Part shown: positions 10,697 through 22,679 of the stretch, piece by piece
How positions within the stretch are numbered: the first letter of the stretch is position 1
Layout of the letters: each line of letters begins with the position of its first letter
Assembly: GCA_944472135.2 (NCBI GenBank)
Contig: CALYDD020000376.1
Location: 31,247-95,246 of the forward strand
Reading direction: 5' to 3'
Length of the DNA: 64,000 nt
Source of the DNA: Trichobilharzia regenti
Taxonomy: Eukaryota > Platyhelminthes > Trematoda > Strigeidida > Schistosomatidae
Notes under the pieces: model-generated
Seen by the model: the letters and a program-made list of their open reading frames with translations, nothing else
Database searches by the model: none
Told to the model about the DNA's origin: nothing
Position numbers and translations under genes: made by a program

Positions 10697-10835
10697 GTTA
10701 GGGTTAGGATTAAGGTTAAGGTATGTATTGGAGTTAGAGGTTAAGATCAGAGCTAGAATTAGCGATAGGGTTTAAATTATGTGTATGAATAAGGGTTATG
10801 ATTAGGGTTGGGATTAAGGTTACCATTAGCGGTAG
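10697..10835. repeat. Degenerate telomere-like GGTTAGG tract
   Basis: Imperfect units around TTAGGG/TTAAGG (GTTAGGGTTAGGATTAAGG at the start and GATTAGGGTTGGGATTAAGG near the end) are spread over about 140 bp. They could be a decayed interstitial telomeric repeat or an unrelated GGTTA satellite. Confidence 0.55.
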
Positions 10836-11043
10836 ATTTAAAGTTGATGTCATTTATTTTAATTTGTTTTCTTATATACACATTTTCCTCGTAATTAGTC
10901 GTCGATCGTCTTACTGGAAACTATAGTAATTCAACGGATAACTTTTACGGAAGACAGCACAACAGGACAAGACAATATAAAATAATTCACAAAATCAGCT
11001 CCTCCTCAGTCACCTCGATGAGAACATCTAGAGAAACTAGTCT

Positions 11044-11379
11044 TGTGGTGAGAGCAGGCTAGCCAAAAATGGTAGACAGTATTTTACGTTAATGGGTATG
11101 TCGCAAATATTGGTTGGTCGTGAGAAATTATGAACAAGACTAATTCAACAACCAATCACAGCAGACTTTGCGTAGGCGGATAAAGTTAACATATAGATGA
11201 TCCGACATTCAAGAAACAGTCACAAAGAGATGCAAGGTAAACTTTCCATGAGAAACAACCAATCAGAAATCTGTGTTTGTTTGCTTGAATAAGCTATAAT
11301 AAGTACATGAAAAATCTATAAATATGTGGATTTCCTTAATAAATAATCTGTTGACTGGCCGTTGTCTTCTGTTGTAACA
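11044..11379 (+). mobile_element. Solo LTR, TSD GTCT
   Basis: This 336-bp LTR has TGTGGTGAGAGC at the start and TTGTAACA at the end, flanked by GTCT at 11040-11043 and 11380-11383. It shares the AATCACAGCAGACTT block and the CTATAAATATGTGG/AATAAA end region with the other LTRs here, but it is a longer, older subfamily with extra sequence after the first 40 bp. A solo LTR is what recombination between two LTRs leaves. Confidence 0.88.
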
Positions 11380-11644
11380 GTCTTACTTAGCAACTGATAC
11401 TCTCCTCATTATAACTGGGACGTCATTTTTATGTTATGTCAGAGAAAGATACCCTGTTTCTGTGTTTCTGTGCATTTTCTTGTAAATATACGTTATTTTT
11501 TTAAATGTAAAAGTCACTTATCTTTATGATTGATCATCTGAAGGTCACTCATGCGTTCACATCCCTTGGGAAGCTATTGTTGAACTTTGCCAATGATTGA
11601 TATCAATGATTAGTTATCTACATATCTCATACCAACCGCTAGTA

Positions 11645-11860
11645 GTGTTTCTTAGTTAGATGAAGCGTTAGCCGGATAACTGTTTCGCTCGTTAGACTTT
11701 AAGCTCATCAGTGATGTGCCCAGTTTGACTAAGCTCCTTCCGCTTGGGCAGCCAGACCACAGGAAACCACCTGAGTTCTGATCGGCTAGCTAACTAGCTG
11801 GCTGCCCACTTGGACTAGCAGGAGGCACTGCTGGTCGACGCAAGTGGTAGATAACTACTC
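11645..11860 (-). mobile_element. Smalpha-type SINE with intact-looking hammerhead core
   Basis: The minus strand at 11668-11720 has CTGATGA, a stem II GCTT...GAGC, GAAA, and CAGTTATCC in the spacing of a schistosome hammerhead. The adjacent head toward 11860 is poorly conserved, so the SINE extent is approximate. Confidence 0.6.
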
Positions 11861-13060
11861 AAATCAGTCATTTAGTAGTATGTAGCACTACAAATTAAAA
11901 ATTTGGTTTTCTGATTATCATTTAGGGTGTGATGATCGACTGATAAATATGGTAAATCCTGTTTTTTTTTTCGAAATTGGCGCCACCTGCTTTATCCAAT
12001 GGGTGGGTATTAGGGCGTATCAATAAATAAGCCAAAGTATATATCAGTAGGGTTTCACTGTATGTTTAACTTTTCAATCAACTGCCTGCCTGCTTTAATC
12101 CGCATTCCATTACACAGGTATCAGTATGACGAGATATATTGCGAATAAAACTGCAGCAAAAAGCGTGTAACGCAGTTCAAGGATATAACGCCAGTGATAA
12201 TATGTAATATGTATGTCAGACTGTAGTAAAGTTTCAACACTCAGACAAAACAATTAGTTCCCTTTTATGAATTTAGACAAAGCAATAAGAAGACATAATT
12301 TTTGTTTGAATCGTGTAATATGCATATTTGCGCGCAAAACACATTTCGAACAATCTGATCCACCAACACATGACCTTGTCATAGGAGTACATATATATGA
12401 AATTGATAAAGAGTTTAGAGGTGAGAAAATAAACTACTTAGGTGAAGTTTAAAGGACATATTGTAGGTCACTAAACCAAATAACAGAGGTAATAGTACAT
12501 CTGCCCAGGCTGGTGTATCAAAACAAAGTTTACTAAGGAAGGTAGGTTTAGTGTCATGACGAATTGTTGTTGCTTTGAACGCATAAAGGTGGTTTAAACT
12601 TCCTAATCGCTATCTAAGGCGTCCACAAACTTTAGGATACAACACCCCAGACACATTTTATAGATAGGCTTAAAAGACATGTGTTAACGTCAATTTTATG
12701 TCCTCTCTTCTCTGTAATATGTTTCACAATAGAGAAGCTAGATCTCCTGTTCTCACCATTAATGGATTCTGAAGATTCTATTTGTTTCTGGAGCCATTCA
12801 GGGGATATGCTGTGAAGCCAGCTCTTACTTGCAGAGATCGATGAGTTCTCCCTATGTATGTATGTGTGTGTCCACAGGTACATTCAAATTGCTAAATACA
12901 ATGGGATATGACATCATTTTTCACATGTTTGAAGGGCTTAGATGGATAGATATATTGGCTTCACATTCTCAATTACCATTATGATATTATCTGCATAAAA
13001 TGTCTTTTTAACAGCAGCCTTCAGTCTTTGTCTGGTTTTTAAGTGTTGGTTTGTAGGGAT
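11861..13060. other. Unassigned sequence
   Basis: Non-repetitive by eye. Short open frames (for example 12267-12452, plus) match nothing recognised and lack convincing splice context. A non-coding intergenic or intronic role is most likely. Confidence 0.3.
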
Positions 13061-13061
13061 T

Positions 13062-13320
13062 TGATTGGTTTCAGGATTCCATCATGAGCTGACATTAGTT
13101 AGAGAACCATTGGAAAACCTGGAGTGCTGGACAGCTGTTTCGTCCTAGTTCGGGACTCTTCATCAGTACGCAACCACCGGGATTTGAACCCAGGACCTTC
13201 CGGTTACAAGGCGAGCTCGTATACCATTAAGCCACTGGGACCTGTTCCAATGGTCCTTGAATTCTAACTTCTGCCAATTCACGACATAGCGCGACCGCTA
13301 GCCAATGTCTTCGGTGGCGA
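13062..13320 (-). mobile_element. Smalpha-type SINE with complete hammerhead-like core
   Basis: The minus-strand tRNA-like head starts at about 13242 (GGTCCCAGTGGCTTAATGG) and has B box GGGTTCAAATCC near 13180-13191. The hammerhead domain at 13121-13175 reads CTGATGA, AGAGTCC-CGAACTA-GGAC, GAAA, CAG-CTG-TC. Schistosome Smalpha SINEs carry active hammerheads with the same very short stem III. The three extra bases AGA after CTGATGA are unlike the classic form. Confidence 0.75.
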
Positions 13321-14305
13321 GTATTTGTCCTCACACCCGACGCGCTGCACCCTACTGGTCACGACTTCCCACTGGAACCCAGGTAACTACCTACCTGAAT
13401 AGGGCCAGTTATCAAGCTGCTTTGATGCCCCATATAGGGTGGCTTGATGTACACGTCTTTCTTTAACGACGAGTTGGACAGTGGGTCTTTTAATTTGCAG
13501 AATTTATTTCAACAAAAACGGCACCAAAAAGGATGTAATTTTAAGAATATTATTTCGTTTTTTTAAATTTTTTTTTCAAAAGTTTAATACAAAAGGAAGC
13601 AACATTCACACATACATATATACATTTATACCAAAACTCTTGCACAACAAAAGAAATATATTCATTGTTCACATTTAATTCTGCCCTCAAAACAATCGTT
13701 GCTATAGGCAACGGATTAGTTAAAAGAAAAACAACAACAACAACAGCAACAATAATATTAACAACATTAATAATGGCTCATTTAAGCAAATCAAAAAAAT
13801 CATTAATAATAATAATAATAGTAGCAGTGACCACAAAAATAAGAATTACTATTATCATTATTATTGGTAAATAATTGTATAAAAAAAATAATTGTAATTG
13901 TTTAAATTGAATAATTTTCTTTCCCGCCTTTTTTTCAAATATGAAGCAAGCAAAAATGACATTTTCCTTGGTCAATTATTATTTTCTGCATTTCTGACTC
14001 TCCCTTTCTTTATAAGCTGTGGCTTTCAGGGTTAGTCGGTCAGGTATTGTTATTATTATTCAGAGTTTGTTTGTTTGTTTTAAGTAAGTCAGTGTGGTCA
14101 ATCTTGGGTCAAGCTTAGACTTTTGTATTTAAGAACACAATATTCCCCGAAGAGACTCTTTTCAACAAGGAATTTATTATCAAGCTGTACAAAAGTATAC
14201 ATATGTGGTTTCTATAAAGAAATTATATCCAGTGAGGGAGTTAGGTCAAAGGTGTGAATACATGAAATAATAATAGTAGTGATATGAAATGCAATTAAAA
14301 TATTT
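13321..14305. other. Low-complexity AT-rich sequence
   Basis: T runs, (ACA)n/(AAC)n and (ATT)n stretches lie mainly at 13540-13880. Short open frames here come from simple repeats. Nothing else is seen. Confidence 0.4.
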
Positions 14306-14309
14306 GTGA

Positions 14310-14980
14310 TTATTATTATTATTGCTCCCTTGGGTTCCTAGTGGAACATAGGGATTCAACTGCACGTCTCCACTTGCCACTTCTGTCTTCCTTCTGCTGT
14401 ACTTTTCACCTGCATCCATGTTAGTCCATACTCTTTCAACTCCTCTTCACACGATCTCCTCCATGTCCCCCTCACAGTTACGTCCCACTCACCGCTTCCC
14501 TTTCAGGCTGGTTCCACTCGAGCAATGGCCTGACGCGCGCGCGATGTCACCCAATGGCGGCCTCCTCAGTGAGCGAGTGTCCAATCCATTCATCTCCACT
14601 TTCTCCTGCATATTTATTGGTTGGCGATTGCTTCTTTTGTTTGTTTGTGCCCATAGTTTCTTGTTGGTGATTCTTCCCGGCCCGGCCGTCCGATCATCAG
14701 TATAGAGCGAAGAAAGTTGTTGATAAAGGTCTTCAATAGCCTATTGGAAATATTCTCAGTGACCCGCCCGCCAAGTTTCTGATCCGTTCCGTATAGAAGA
14801 ACTGACTGACTTGACGTTGTTTGTATTGAAAATCCGACCGGATTTCGTTGTTGATTCTGGCTGAGTGACGAAGATTTCCAGACTGATTTCAGGTTGATGA
14901 ATGTGTTTCTCGCCTTTCCGATTCTCGATGTGACATCCTCGTCCGTTCCTCCTGTAGTTGAGACACTAACGAGCATCAGA
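14310..14980 (-). mobile_element. RTE-like LINE family II, 3' part
   Basis: The (ATT)n tail at 14310-14323 and CCCTTGGGTTCCTAGTGGAA lead into minus-strand relics NTFINLKSVWKSSSL, SVLLYGTDQ and NRLLKTFINNFLRSI (14976-14614). Confidence 0.75.
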
Positions 14981-15054
14981 ATAATATGCTATAGTTTTGT
15001 TTGTAAGGGTTAGTTATGTTTTTATGAGTCGATCACAGATTGATATCAGTTAGA

Positions 15055-15612
15055 GAACCATTTAGGTTAGGCGTCGAGTTCTAGGTAAACAGGGGAAATC
15101 AATCGACGAAGTCGTGAAGTTACAAAGACTGAGATGGTTAGGACATGTGTTACGTATGCCAAGCCATCGCCTCCCTCGACGAGCAATGTTAGCGGATATA
15201 GGGTCAGACTGGAAAAAAGCTAGCGGCGGTCAAACAAAATCTTGGCACCAGTCAATGAAATCCACAACAGTTGGTCTAAGCCAGTCACGTAGGAAGGTGT
15301 AGACTTCCAGGCTGGGGTCCTCGGGACGGTAAAAATCTATGGTTGGAAACAATTGGTGACATGGCTCAAAGTGATCGTTCTAAATGGCTGGTGCAGATGC
15401 ATCCACTCCTTGTGACTTATGATTTCCAATGAAACTGTTTTGTTTTTCTTTATTACTCCTTTGTCTCACACCTCTGCTCACTGTTTCGATTATGCTTTTC
15501 TTATACTTTCTTCTCTTGCTTCGCGTGCTACACGGAGTGTGGCGACTTGAACTTCCGCACATTTGTGCAAAGTTCTATGTCGAAAACAGACAGACAGACA
15601 GACAGAGAACCA
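15055..15612 (+). mobile_element. RTE-like LINE family I, 3' end with (GACA)n tail
   Basis: The plus-strand frame 15114-15302 reads KLQRLRWLGHVLRMPSHRLP and GGQTKSWHQSMKS, followed by the 3' UTR to TATGTCGAAAACAGACAGACAGACAGACAG. The tail marks the 3' terminus of this family. Confidence 0.8.
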
Positions 15613-16595
15613 TTGACAAATATCCCTTTTGTGTGGATAGCGCTATTAGATGACAGAGATTATCTGAAAAATGAGATGTGATGTATATGCCCTATACATT
15701 TCGAACAATTAGTCTTTAAACCTGCAATCTATACCCCACCCAAGAAGAAAAATGTTTTCATGAAATTACCATTTAACAGGGAAATAAACAATTAGCATTT
15801 TGAGACAAAGGTTGAATTCGGTCATCCATAGAAACTATTTATGCAGCTCATCTTGTGATTGTCGAAAAAGCTAAAAATATGGTTCACTGTAAACTTCAAA
15901 AGTGCACAAGTGGTTATGTCACACCCCACACTATTTACCGATTTTCGTGTGTGTGTGTGAGCTCATTGTGTTGGCTATCACTCAAGTGAAACATAAGTGA
16001 GTTATGTAAGGGTTAAGCATAGCTTCGAAGGTGATACAGAGGAGATTTCGTGACGAAGAGCATGAGAAGTTATCGGCGAACAGACAGCCAGCCAAAGATT
16101 AAAGTTATCTGAACTTCGGAATTTTATTTCCAACTCCACATACTACTGATAAAGGATTTGTCAGCAACCTATAGAAAATATATGTAATTTTTTATGCAAA
16201 CATTTAAAAAAAAACAATGTAAGCAACTAGTAAACAGAAAAAAAATGTGTACACAGCATGCAAAATAAAGTCTTACATGCATGTTGTCATAGCAATAAAC
16301 TTTTTTTGTTAATCCGTGAACGTGAAGTTTCTATGGATAGATAGGTTGACAAGAAAACAAATTAAGGGAGAGTGGTGGAGACATAGTAGTAACTATGACT
16401 ACTTTCTTCTGTACACACACCCTATGCACATATCAATTTGAGCAGTATAATTTCTGCTTGCTTGCTTGCTTAATACACACTATTGATTTTTTACTTTGGC
16501 AATAGCAATGACAATACAAAAAAAATACAGTGGTCAAGTATTGGTTCCGTAAAGGTTTTCATCGGTTGTGAGCAGATATATGAGGAGTACTGCAC
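15613..16595. other. Unassigned sequence
   Basis: AT-rich, with a short TG repeat near 15948-15960. No coding region or RNA is recognised. Confidence 0.3.
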
Positions 16596-16712
16596 CATTG
16601 TTGCTTCGTAGTGATTGTGACTCTTCAGTAGCAGCAGTGGTAGGCATCTATCGGGGTTTGAACCCAGGATCTTCTGGTTACAGGACGTACTTGTGGACCA
16701 TCCAGACATTTA
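16596..16712 (-). mobile_element. Smalpha-type SINE fragment
   Basis: The minus strand has AACCAGAAGATCCTGGGTTC and CAAACCCCG as the B-box region, plus a GAGTCACAATC remnant of the hammerhead domain. The core is not preserved. Confidence 0.5.
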
Positions 16713-16714
16713 CT

Positions 16715-17925
16715 ATCAGGAGTCAGTAAATGGTCTGAGTCTAACGGTCTTAAACTGAATCCTTCTAAATGTCAAACAGGTTAATTTCAGCTTAAGATGT
16801 AAAAGACAGTTAAAAGAAGTCGTTGATTCTCATGACAGTTGTAAGATTGATGACAATGATATAGGAATCAAATCAGAAAGTAAGTATCTTGGACTTATTC
16901 CCTCTTCTGATCTCTCCTGGTCTTCCCATGTCTTAGCAATCTCCAGTAAAATATTTCTCCTGACATTTTACATTGAGAAGTTAAGCCACTCGGGTATAAG
17001 TCAACCCCTCCTCCTCTTACAGTTCATAAACTCTTGCATCCTACCTATTCTTCTTTATTGTTCACCCTTATTCTTTCCTGGTTTGCTTAAAAAGGACTAT
17101 GTCACAATTCGTAGAATACTGAAGATTGTCAGTAGGATGAGTGGTGTCCCAGTGGACCACATAGTTAACGTCGTTGCCGACAGGCACTTGACTTCGTGCA
17201 ATAAATTTGCTAAAGGGATTTTATCTGACTTGGAGCATCCACTTTACACTCAGCTTTCACCTTGCATCTCCTCAGGTAGAACAAGGCGTAACTTCAGAAA
17301 ACTGTATGGTCGCACGTCTAAGTATAGAAATTCTATGATACCATACTTGGCACGTATTTTATGTAATGAAAATAGTGTCGGGCAACAATTAACTAACCTT
17401 TTTCCATCTAGTAAATAAACAATTTCCTCCATCCATCCATCCATCTTTATATACCTTCAAGTTTTACTTTTATTATTTCTATTATATTTTTAGTCCTGTT
17501 GCTTCTTTGTTTGTTTTACTCTCAGAATTGCAAACACCAACTTATCTTTGTGACTGCTGTAATCTTTGTTTTTCCCCTCACTATATCATGTAAAGAGAAC
17601 ATTATATTCAATATTTTTGAACATGCTGGGATTTCTATACCGCAACGACAATACTGTGTGAAACAAGCCCACAGTAATTTTCACTTGTATTATTATTATT
17701 ACCTTACCTTAGCTGTTATCATTATTATTATTATTTCCATTTTATATGCTGCATGTTTTTCACATTACCCACCACTATTGTAAATGTGGAAAATTTTCTG
17801 TGTGATTAAGTTTTATTTATAATTTGAGGGAATTAGATGGAATATTGTGATTAATGCTGAAAATTCCATTCTGTATCACAAGTACTGTTTTTGGAATAAA
17901 GTAAATCATTATTATTATTTCTATT
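16715..17925 (+). mobile_element. CR1/Jockey-type LINE, 3' part (RT C-terminus)
   Basis: The broken frame reads KYLGLIPSSDLSWSSHVLAI, FINSCILPILLYCSPLFFPG, and then an open stretch (17083-17418) with LKKDYVTIRRILKIVSRMSG ending PSSK. This is the region downstream of the RT active site in CR1/Jockey elements ('YLG...S.DL.W..H'). The 3' UTR ends in AATAAAGTAAATC and (ATT)n at about 17910-17920. It is a different family from the palindrome LINE. Confidence 0.75.
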
Positions 17926-18124
17926 GGGACTTGATCCAATATCCCAGGAATTCCAACTGCTAACTTTAACTAACAGATGGAAACTAATCGTATGCTCACT
18001 AGTGACCTACTCTATACACGCGGTAGCCTGGAGTTCTAATGAGTCAATGTGTTTGAGGACAAATGCTCTCTGAAAATGAAATTGGCTAATTGTTGCATAA
18101 AACTCACGAATTAGTAGACGTTGA

Positions 18125-18300
18125 AATTCATGGAATGGCTATTAAATCGGCTCCAAGTAGTTGAACGGTCTAGGCGCTTACCATGCAACCAGATGCCCTT
18201 GAGTTCGAATGGAGGTATGTGCATAGTGCGGATGAAGAGTCAGTTCCAAGCACTAGGACGAAACAGTTGTCAATTACACTCTGGTGATTTTCCAATGCTT
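18125..18300 (+). mobile_element. Smalpha-type SINE with partly decayed hammerhead
   Basis: The tRNA-like head has AAGTAGTTGAACGGTCTAGG (A-box-like) and CTTGAGTTCGAATGG (B box). Then at 18225-18285 come GGATGAAGAGTC, a lengthened stem II, AGGACGAAAC and AGTTGTC. The first core base is changed: GGATGA instead of CTGATGA. Confidence 0.6.
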
Positions 18301-18374
18301 TTCTAACTAATATGTCAGCGCACGATCAAACCTATGACCAAGAAATTAGACAGAATGCTGTGAATATGGCTTAT

Positions 18375-18470
18375 TGTATCAAGGATGCTTGTTTTGCGTC
18401 CTATCCATCACTCATCAGTTGGATGAATGATGTCGCCTATTTGGGATACAAGCGCATCCAGATGATGAAA
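18375..18470 (-). mobile_element. Second hammerhead-like SINE piece, opposite strand
   Basis: The minus strand reads CATCCAACTGATGAGTGATG, GATAGGACG, CAAAAC, CATCCTTGATAC. The first core (CTGATGA) is kept, but GAAA is replaced by GCAAAA and stem II is weak. The classic CATCCAG/CTGGAT stem I is recognisable. Confidence 0.5.
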
Positions 18471-18479
18471 CCTTAGATT

Positions 18480-19050
18480 TCACTGTTAGTCAAGCCACAA
18501 ATACAAAGTGAGATCATGTTAATCTCCACACATCATCTAAGGATTGCTCCAAGGAGTCAATCGATATTTTGAATAGATACCGAGTGTAGCAGTCCAACAT
18601 AACAGGAAATACAAATTAACAAAATAATAATAATAATAATAATAATAAGGGTTGTACAGATCTAAATGATAAATAAAAAAGTGCTTTTGCTCCTACCATC
18701 TACAAGCCTGTTCAGCTTCTTGTCAAGATGCTACCCATTGGGCCCTACAGAAATGCATGCGGCATCTTACAGGTCAACTTCCAATTTTCGAGTCGTTCGA
18801 ATTCATTTCTCACTTAAATATATCACTTACCTACCTCACAATTATCTTTTTATTTACGCACTATTATACTCTATTTCATCTTAACTACCTAGGCCTTTGT
18901 TAAAGCTAACGCTAAAACTTGCTCTTTGTTCATATTTGTTGCTCTCTTGTCCAAAGTTTGGTAGCTTTGATTAAAAACACAACAACACCAATGTTTGAAC
19001 AAAGCTCTATATCTTCATCGAAAATATCATATATTCCATGCTTAGACTAA
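18480..19050. other. Unassigned sequence with (TAA)n
   Basis: A (TAA)n microsatellite lies at 18621-18648. No gene or mobile element is recognised in the rest. Confidence 0.35.
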
Positions 19051-19054
19051 TATA

Positions 19055-20470
19055 ATTATTATTGCTCCCTTGGGTTCCTAGTGGAACATAGGGATTCAGC
19101 TGCACGTCTCCGCTTGCACTTCTGTCTTCCTTCTGCTGTACTTTTCACCTGCATCCATGTAAGTCCATACTCTTTCAACTCCTCTTCACACAATCTCCTC
19201 CATGTCACCCTTGCACTGACGTCCCACACTCCGCTTCCCTTTCGGCCTGACGCGCGACGTCAACCAGCGGTCTCCTCAGCGAGTGTCCAATCCATCCCTC
19301 CCTACTTTCTCCAACTGCATATTTGTTGGTTGGCGATTACTTCTTGTTTCGTTTCTTTGTTCCCAGAGTTTCTTCTCGTTGGTGATTATTTCCGGCCATC
19401 TGATCTTCAGTATAGAGCGAAGACAGTTGTTAATAAAGGTCTGCAACCTTTTGTAAATATTCTTTGTGACCCTCCAACTTTCTGATCCGTACAGAAGAAC
19501 TAACTTTACGTTTGTATTGAAAATCCGACCGAATTTTGTTGTTGATGCTGGCTGAGTGACGAAGATTTCCAGATTGGTTTCAGATTGATTAATCAATGTG
19601 TTTCTCGCCTTCCTGATTCTCGCTCAATTTTACATCCTCGTCCGTCCCGAGTGCCTGTAGTTGAGACAATGCTCCTTAGATAAGTGAATGAAGTAACCTC
19701 TTTCAAATCCCTCCCGTTGATGGTGATTGACGCTGGATGTTGCTGCCGTTGTTGGTTGGTTGGTTATTTTCATAACCTCCGTCTTGTCTATGTTTACCTG
19801 GAGTCCTGTCTTCACTGGCTGCTTCTCCAACCAGTCTGTCAGTTTTTGCTTGTAAGTCTTCGATTTTGTGTGACATCAAACATAAATCATCCACGCGCGA
19901 AATCCAGGTCTTCTAGGTTCTTCACGTCGGTCGGTCCAGGATATCCCTGTTTGTCTTCTCGTTTCCCACTCACTGTCTGACGCATAATCCAGTCAGTTCA
20001 CCACAATTAGGAATATCATTGGTGATAGATAATAAGCACCCTTGTCTGACTCCTGTGTTTACTCCAAACGCCTCGCTGAGTTTTCCGTTGTGGATCAGTT
20101 GACATGTGCCGCCGTTGTCGTACAGCTGTTGAATAAGGTTGATGAATATTTGGGGTACGCCATAGTACTCAAGTAATTTCCAAATTACTTCACCATCAAC
20201 GCTGTCGAAGGCCTTCTCAAAGTTTATAAAGCTGAGGTGGAGGTTTGATCACCATTCCATGCTTTGTTCTGTGATGATGATGCGTAGAGTTGCAATTTGG
20301 TCACTACATGATTTGCCTGACTTTCCTGAATCCAGCTTGTTCTGGTCGGAGTTCTGTCTCCAGTGCGTTCTTTAATCTCTCCAGGATGATGCGACTCAGG
20401 ATTTTACTTGGCATCGACAGGAGCATGATTCCTCACCAGTTCTTGCAGAGTGAGTCCTAAGTCGCCCTTC
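19055..20470 (-). mobile_element. RTE-like LINE family II, long degraded copy
   Basis: From the (ATT)n tail at 19055 the minus strand shows SVLLYGSESWRVTKNIYKRL and INNCLRSILKIRWPE (19596-19276), then SHKIEDLQAKTDRLVGEAAS (19894-19703). Further RT 5' relics run toward 20470 (the GGTGTACCTC-type 'YGVPQ' region and DFEKAFDS-like sequence). Frameshifts are numerous. Confidence 0.75.
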
Positions 20471-20474
20471 TGTG

Positions 20475-20945
20475 GTAGTTAGATCAATATGGTTAGCATT
20501 AAACATTGCAAATGTATACCATCATTTCAAGTACTATATAGCTTCTTCTTCTATCATTCATCTTGTAAATATACTTCCAATAATGTTGCAATTATTCATA
20601 ATTGCATTTTATACCATTTTACAGCTGCGCAGAATTTTTTCTCTTCCTGAAATAGCGTTCAATCATGTGGCGACATACCACTCACCCAGATATACGCTGT
20701 TCACTGGTTGGTTGACCATAACTATCAGCGGGAAACGGAACGAAGTTTGGGTTGTCGCTTAACTTTGATGGTGACCTCATTTAGTAAACGGATTACAATT
20801 TAACATTTATAAGAACCTGTTCTGATTGCTTGTACAATAATTGAACAATTGAAACTTTTGAAAAAGTATTAATTTATATGATACTTCAAGATTGTAATTT
20901 ATAACATTACTGATCATGCCTGTAAAAATTTCAGGCATTTCTTGT
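20475..20945. other. Unassigned AT-rich sequence
   Basis: No coding region, RNA or repeat family is recognised between the RTE-like copy and the solo LTR. Confidence 0.3.
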
Positions 20946-20950
20946 AAGCT

Positions 20951-21258
20951 TGTAACAACAGAAGACAAGGGCCAGGCAACAGATCGTTTTATTACGAAAA
21001 TCAACACGTATTTATATAAATTTCACATAAATTATTATAGCCTAGTCAAGTAGACAAACGCAGTCTTCTGATTGGTTGTTTTCGAGTTCCTCGGAAAGTG
21101 GAGCCATCTATCTGCGAATCATATTTGCCCACGTTTAAATTTGCTGTGATTGGTTGTTGAAACAGCCTTGTTCATATTTTCTCACGGCCCATATTAGTGA
21201 CCTAGACATTGACGTAGATTAATGTCAACCAATTGGCTAGCAGGCTGCTCTCACCACA
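20951..21258 (-). mobile_element. Solo LTR, TSD AGCT
   Basis: This 308-bp LTR lies in reverse orientation (TGTAACAACA...CTCACCACA as written) and is flanked by AGCT at 20947-20950 and 21259-21262. It has the CAACCAATCAGA-type repeats and the end-proximal AATAAA equivalent of the family. Confidence 0.9.
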
Positions 21259-21539
21259 AGCTTACCAGTTTATACGAAATAGAAATTATTATTATTATTA
21301 AATTATTATTAATGCTGTGAAATATTGATTATCGTTGTCAATACAGGGTATAGATGACGTCATAAAATGTGGAATTAATACATTAAGACGACTTATAAGT
21401 TATTGTGTGAATGAAGTTCTCTCATGGAAAATATATTTTTCTATTGGGTTGCAGGTGACTGAAATTTCAGTGGCAGAATGCACTCTGCCATACAGGAGGG
21501 GTGAGTTCAATCCCGAACGGCACATTCTTAAACAAATTG

Positions 21540-22205
21540 CCTCATTATTACTCCCTTGGGTTCCGTGTGAAAAAAACAGGGCTTCAACAAAACAGCTCCA
21601 ATTTCTTCTATTCTCTACCGTCCTATTCAGCTGCATAGACAAAAGATCATCCATAATCTGTCATTTTCTCCTGCTCCAACTCACACCGTCTCCCCCCATG
21701 TCATCTTCACACCAAAGACCCCTTTTAGCGCTTCCCTTTACGATTCCACTCGAGAGATGGCCTGTATATTGTGTGCGGTATTATTCGCAAGCCTCCTCAA
21801 AGTATACCCAACCATCTCAGTTTAACCCTGCATATTTGTTGAGTGATCGACTCTTGGTTGGTTTATTGCCAGAAAGTTTGCACCCTGTTGCGAATCCTTA
21901 TGGTGACACGCGTATAGAAGGACTGACTTCACGTTTGTGTTAACAGAATCCAACTAAATCTTGTTGTTTATGCTGGTTTGCTGGCCGAGTGCAGAGCAGA
22001 AGATTATCAAATTGATTTCAGGTTGTTGAAGGCGTGCATATCTCGCCTTTTCGATTCTGACTTGCTGGCTAGCTTTGACAACCTTCATTCGTTCTGTATG
22101 CCTGTAGTTGAAATCCTGGAGAGCTTCCTGGAGAGCCAGATAAGTGAAGGTGGGAAGTAACCTCTGTTAAATCTCTCACGTTGATGGTGATTAGTGCCGG
22201 TTAAA
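21540..22205 (-). mobile_element. RTE-like LINE family II, degraded 3' part
   Basis: TTACTCCCTTGGGTTCC at 21549 starts the 3' end. GGCGTGCATATCTCGCC and GATTTCAGGTTGTTGAAGG match the 'INLKPVW' region of other family II copies on the minus strand. Confidence 0.6.
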
Positions 22206-22224
22206 CAGCTCACCTAGCCTAATG

Positions 22225-22625
22225 TTATTTATTCCCCTGGAGTTCCGACTGAAACATACTACGGCTTCAACAACACATCTTCACTTTTATTCTGTTCTTT
22301 ACAGTCCTCTTTAGCTGGGACACACACACGATTGCTCACTAGTTTTATCCCTTCCTTCTTACATGATCTATACACTTCACCTTCAGACACACACACGTAG
22401 TAAATCGTTTCCCAGTTGCCTGTTATATAAAATTCTATCCGACGTGTGATATCACTCAGGCGTCTACTCAGAGGATGTCACATCCACTTCCTTCTGTTTA
22501 AATTTGTTCACTTCATAGTCAATGAAAGTCTGTAGCAAGCTGTTAAAATTGCCTCTTCATAGCACACACGAGCCAATTCTCTTGAAGTGTAAAGAAGTAC
22601 GGACTGACTGACTAACTGACTGACA
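22225..22625 (-). mobile_element. RTE-like LINE family II, short degraded copy
   Basis: TTTATTCCCCTGGAGTTCCG and the following GGCTTCAACAACACATCTTC are the family II 3' end. The rest, up to the GACTGACTGACTGAC-like end near 22600-22625, is weakly conserved. Confidence 0.5.
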
Positions 22626-22679
22626 TGACATTCATGTTGAAAAATCAGGATATAAGTATAAAACTGCGTCACTGTGGTG

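Noticed and set aside
12267..12452. Possible small host gene
   Set aside because: A 61-aa frame with no family match, no splice signals and no repeat evidence; not supported.
13660..13975. Frames rich in I, T and N on both strands
   Set aside because: They come from (AAC)n and (ATT)n simple repeats.
15580..15612. CRISPR-like or other direct repeat array
   Set aside because: It is the (GACA)n tail of an RTE-like LINE; there are no spacers.
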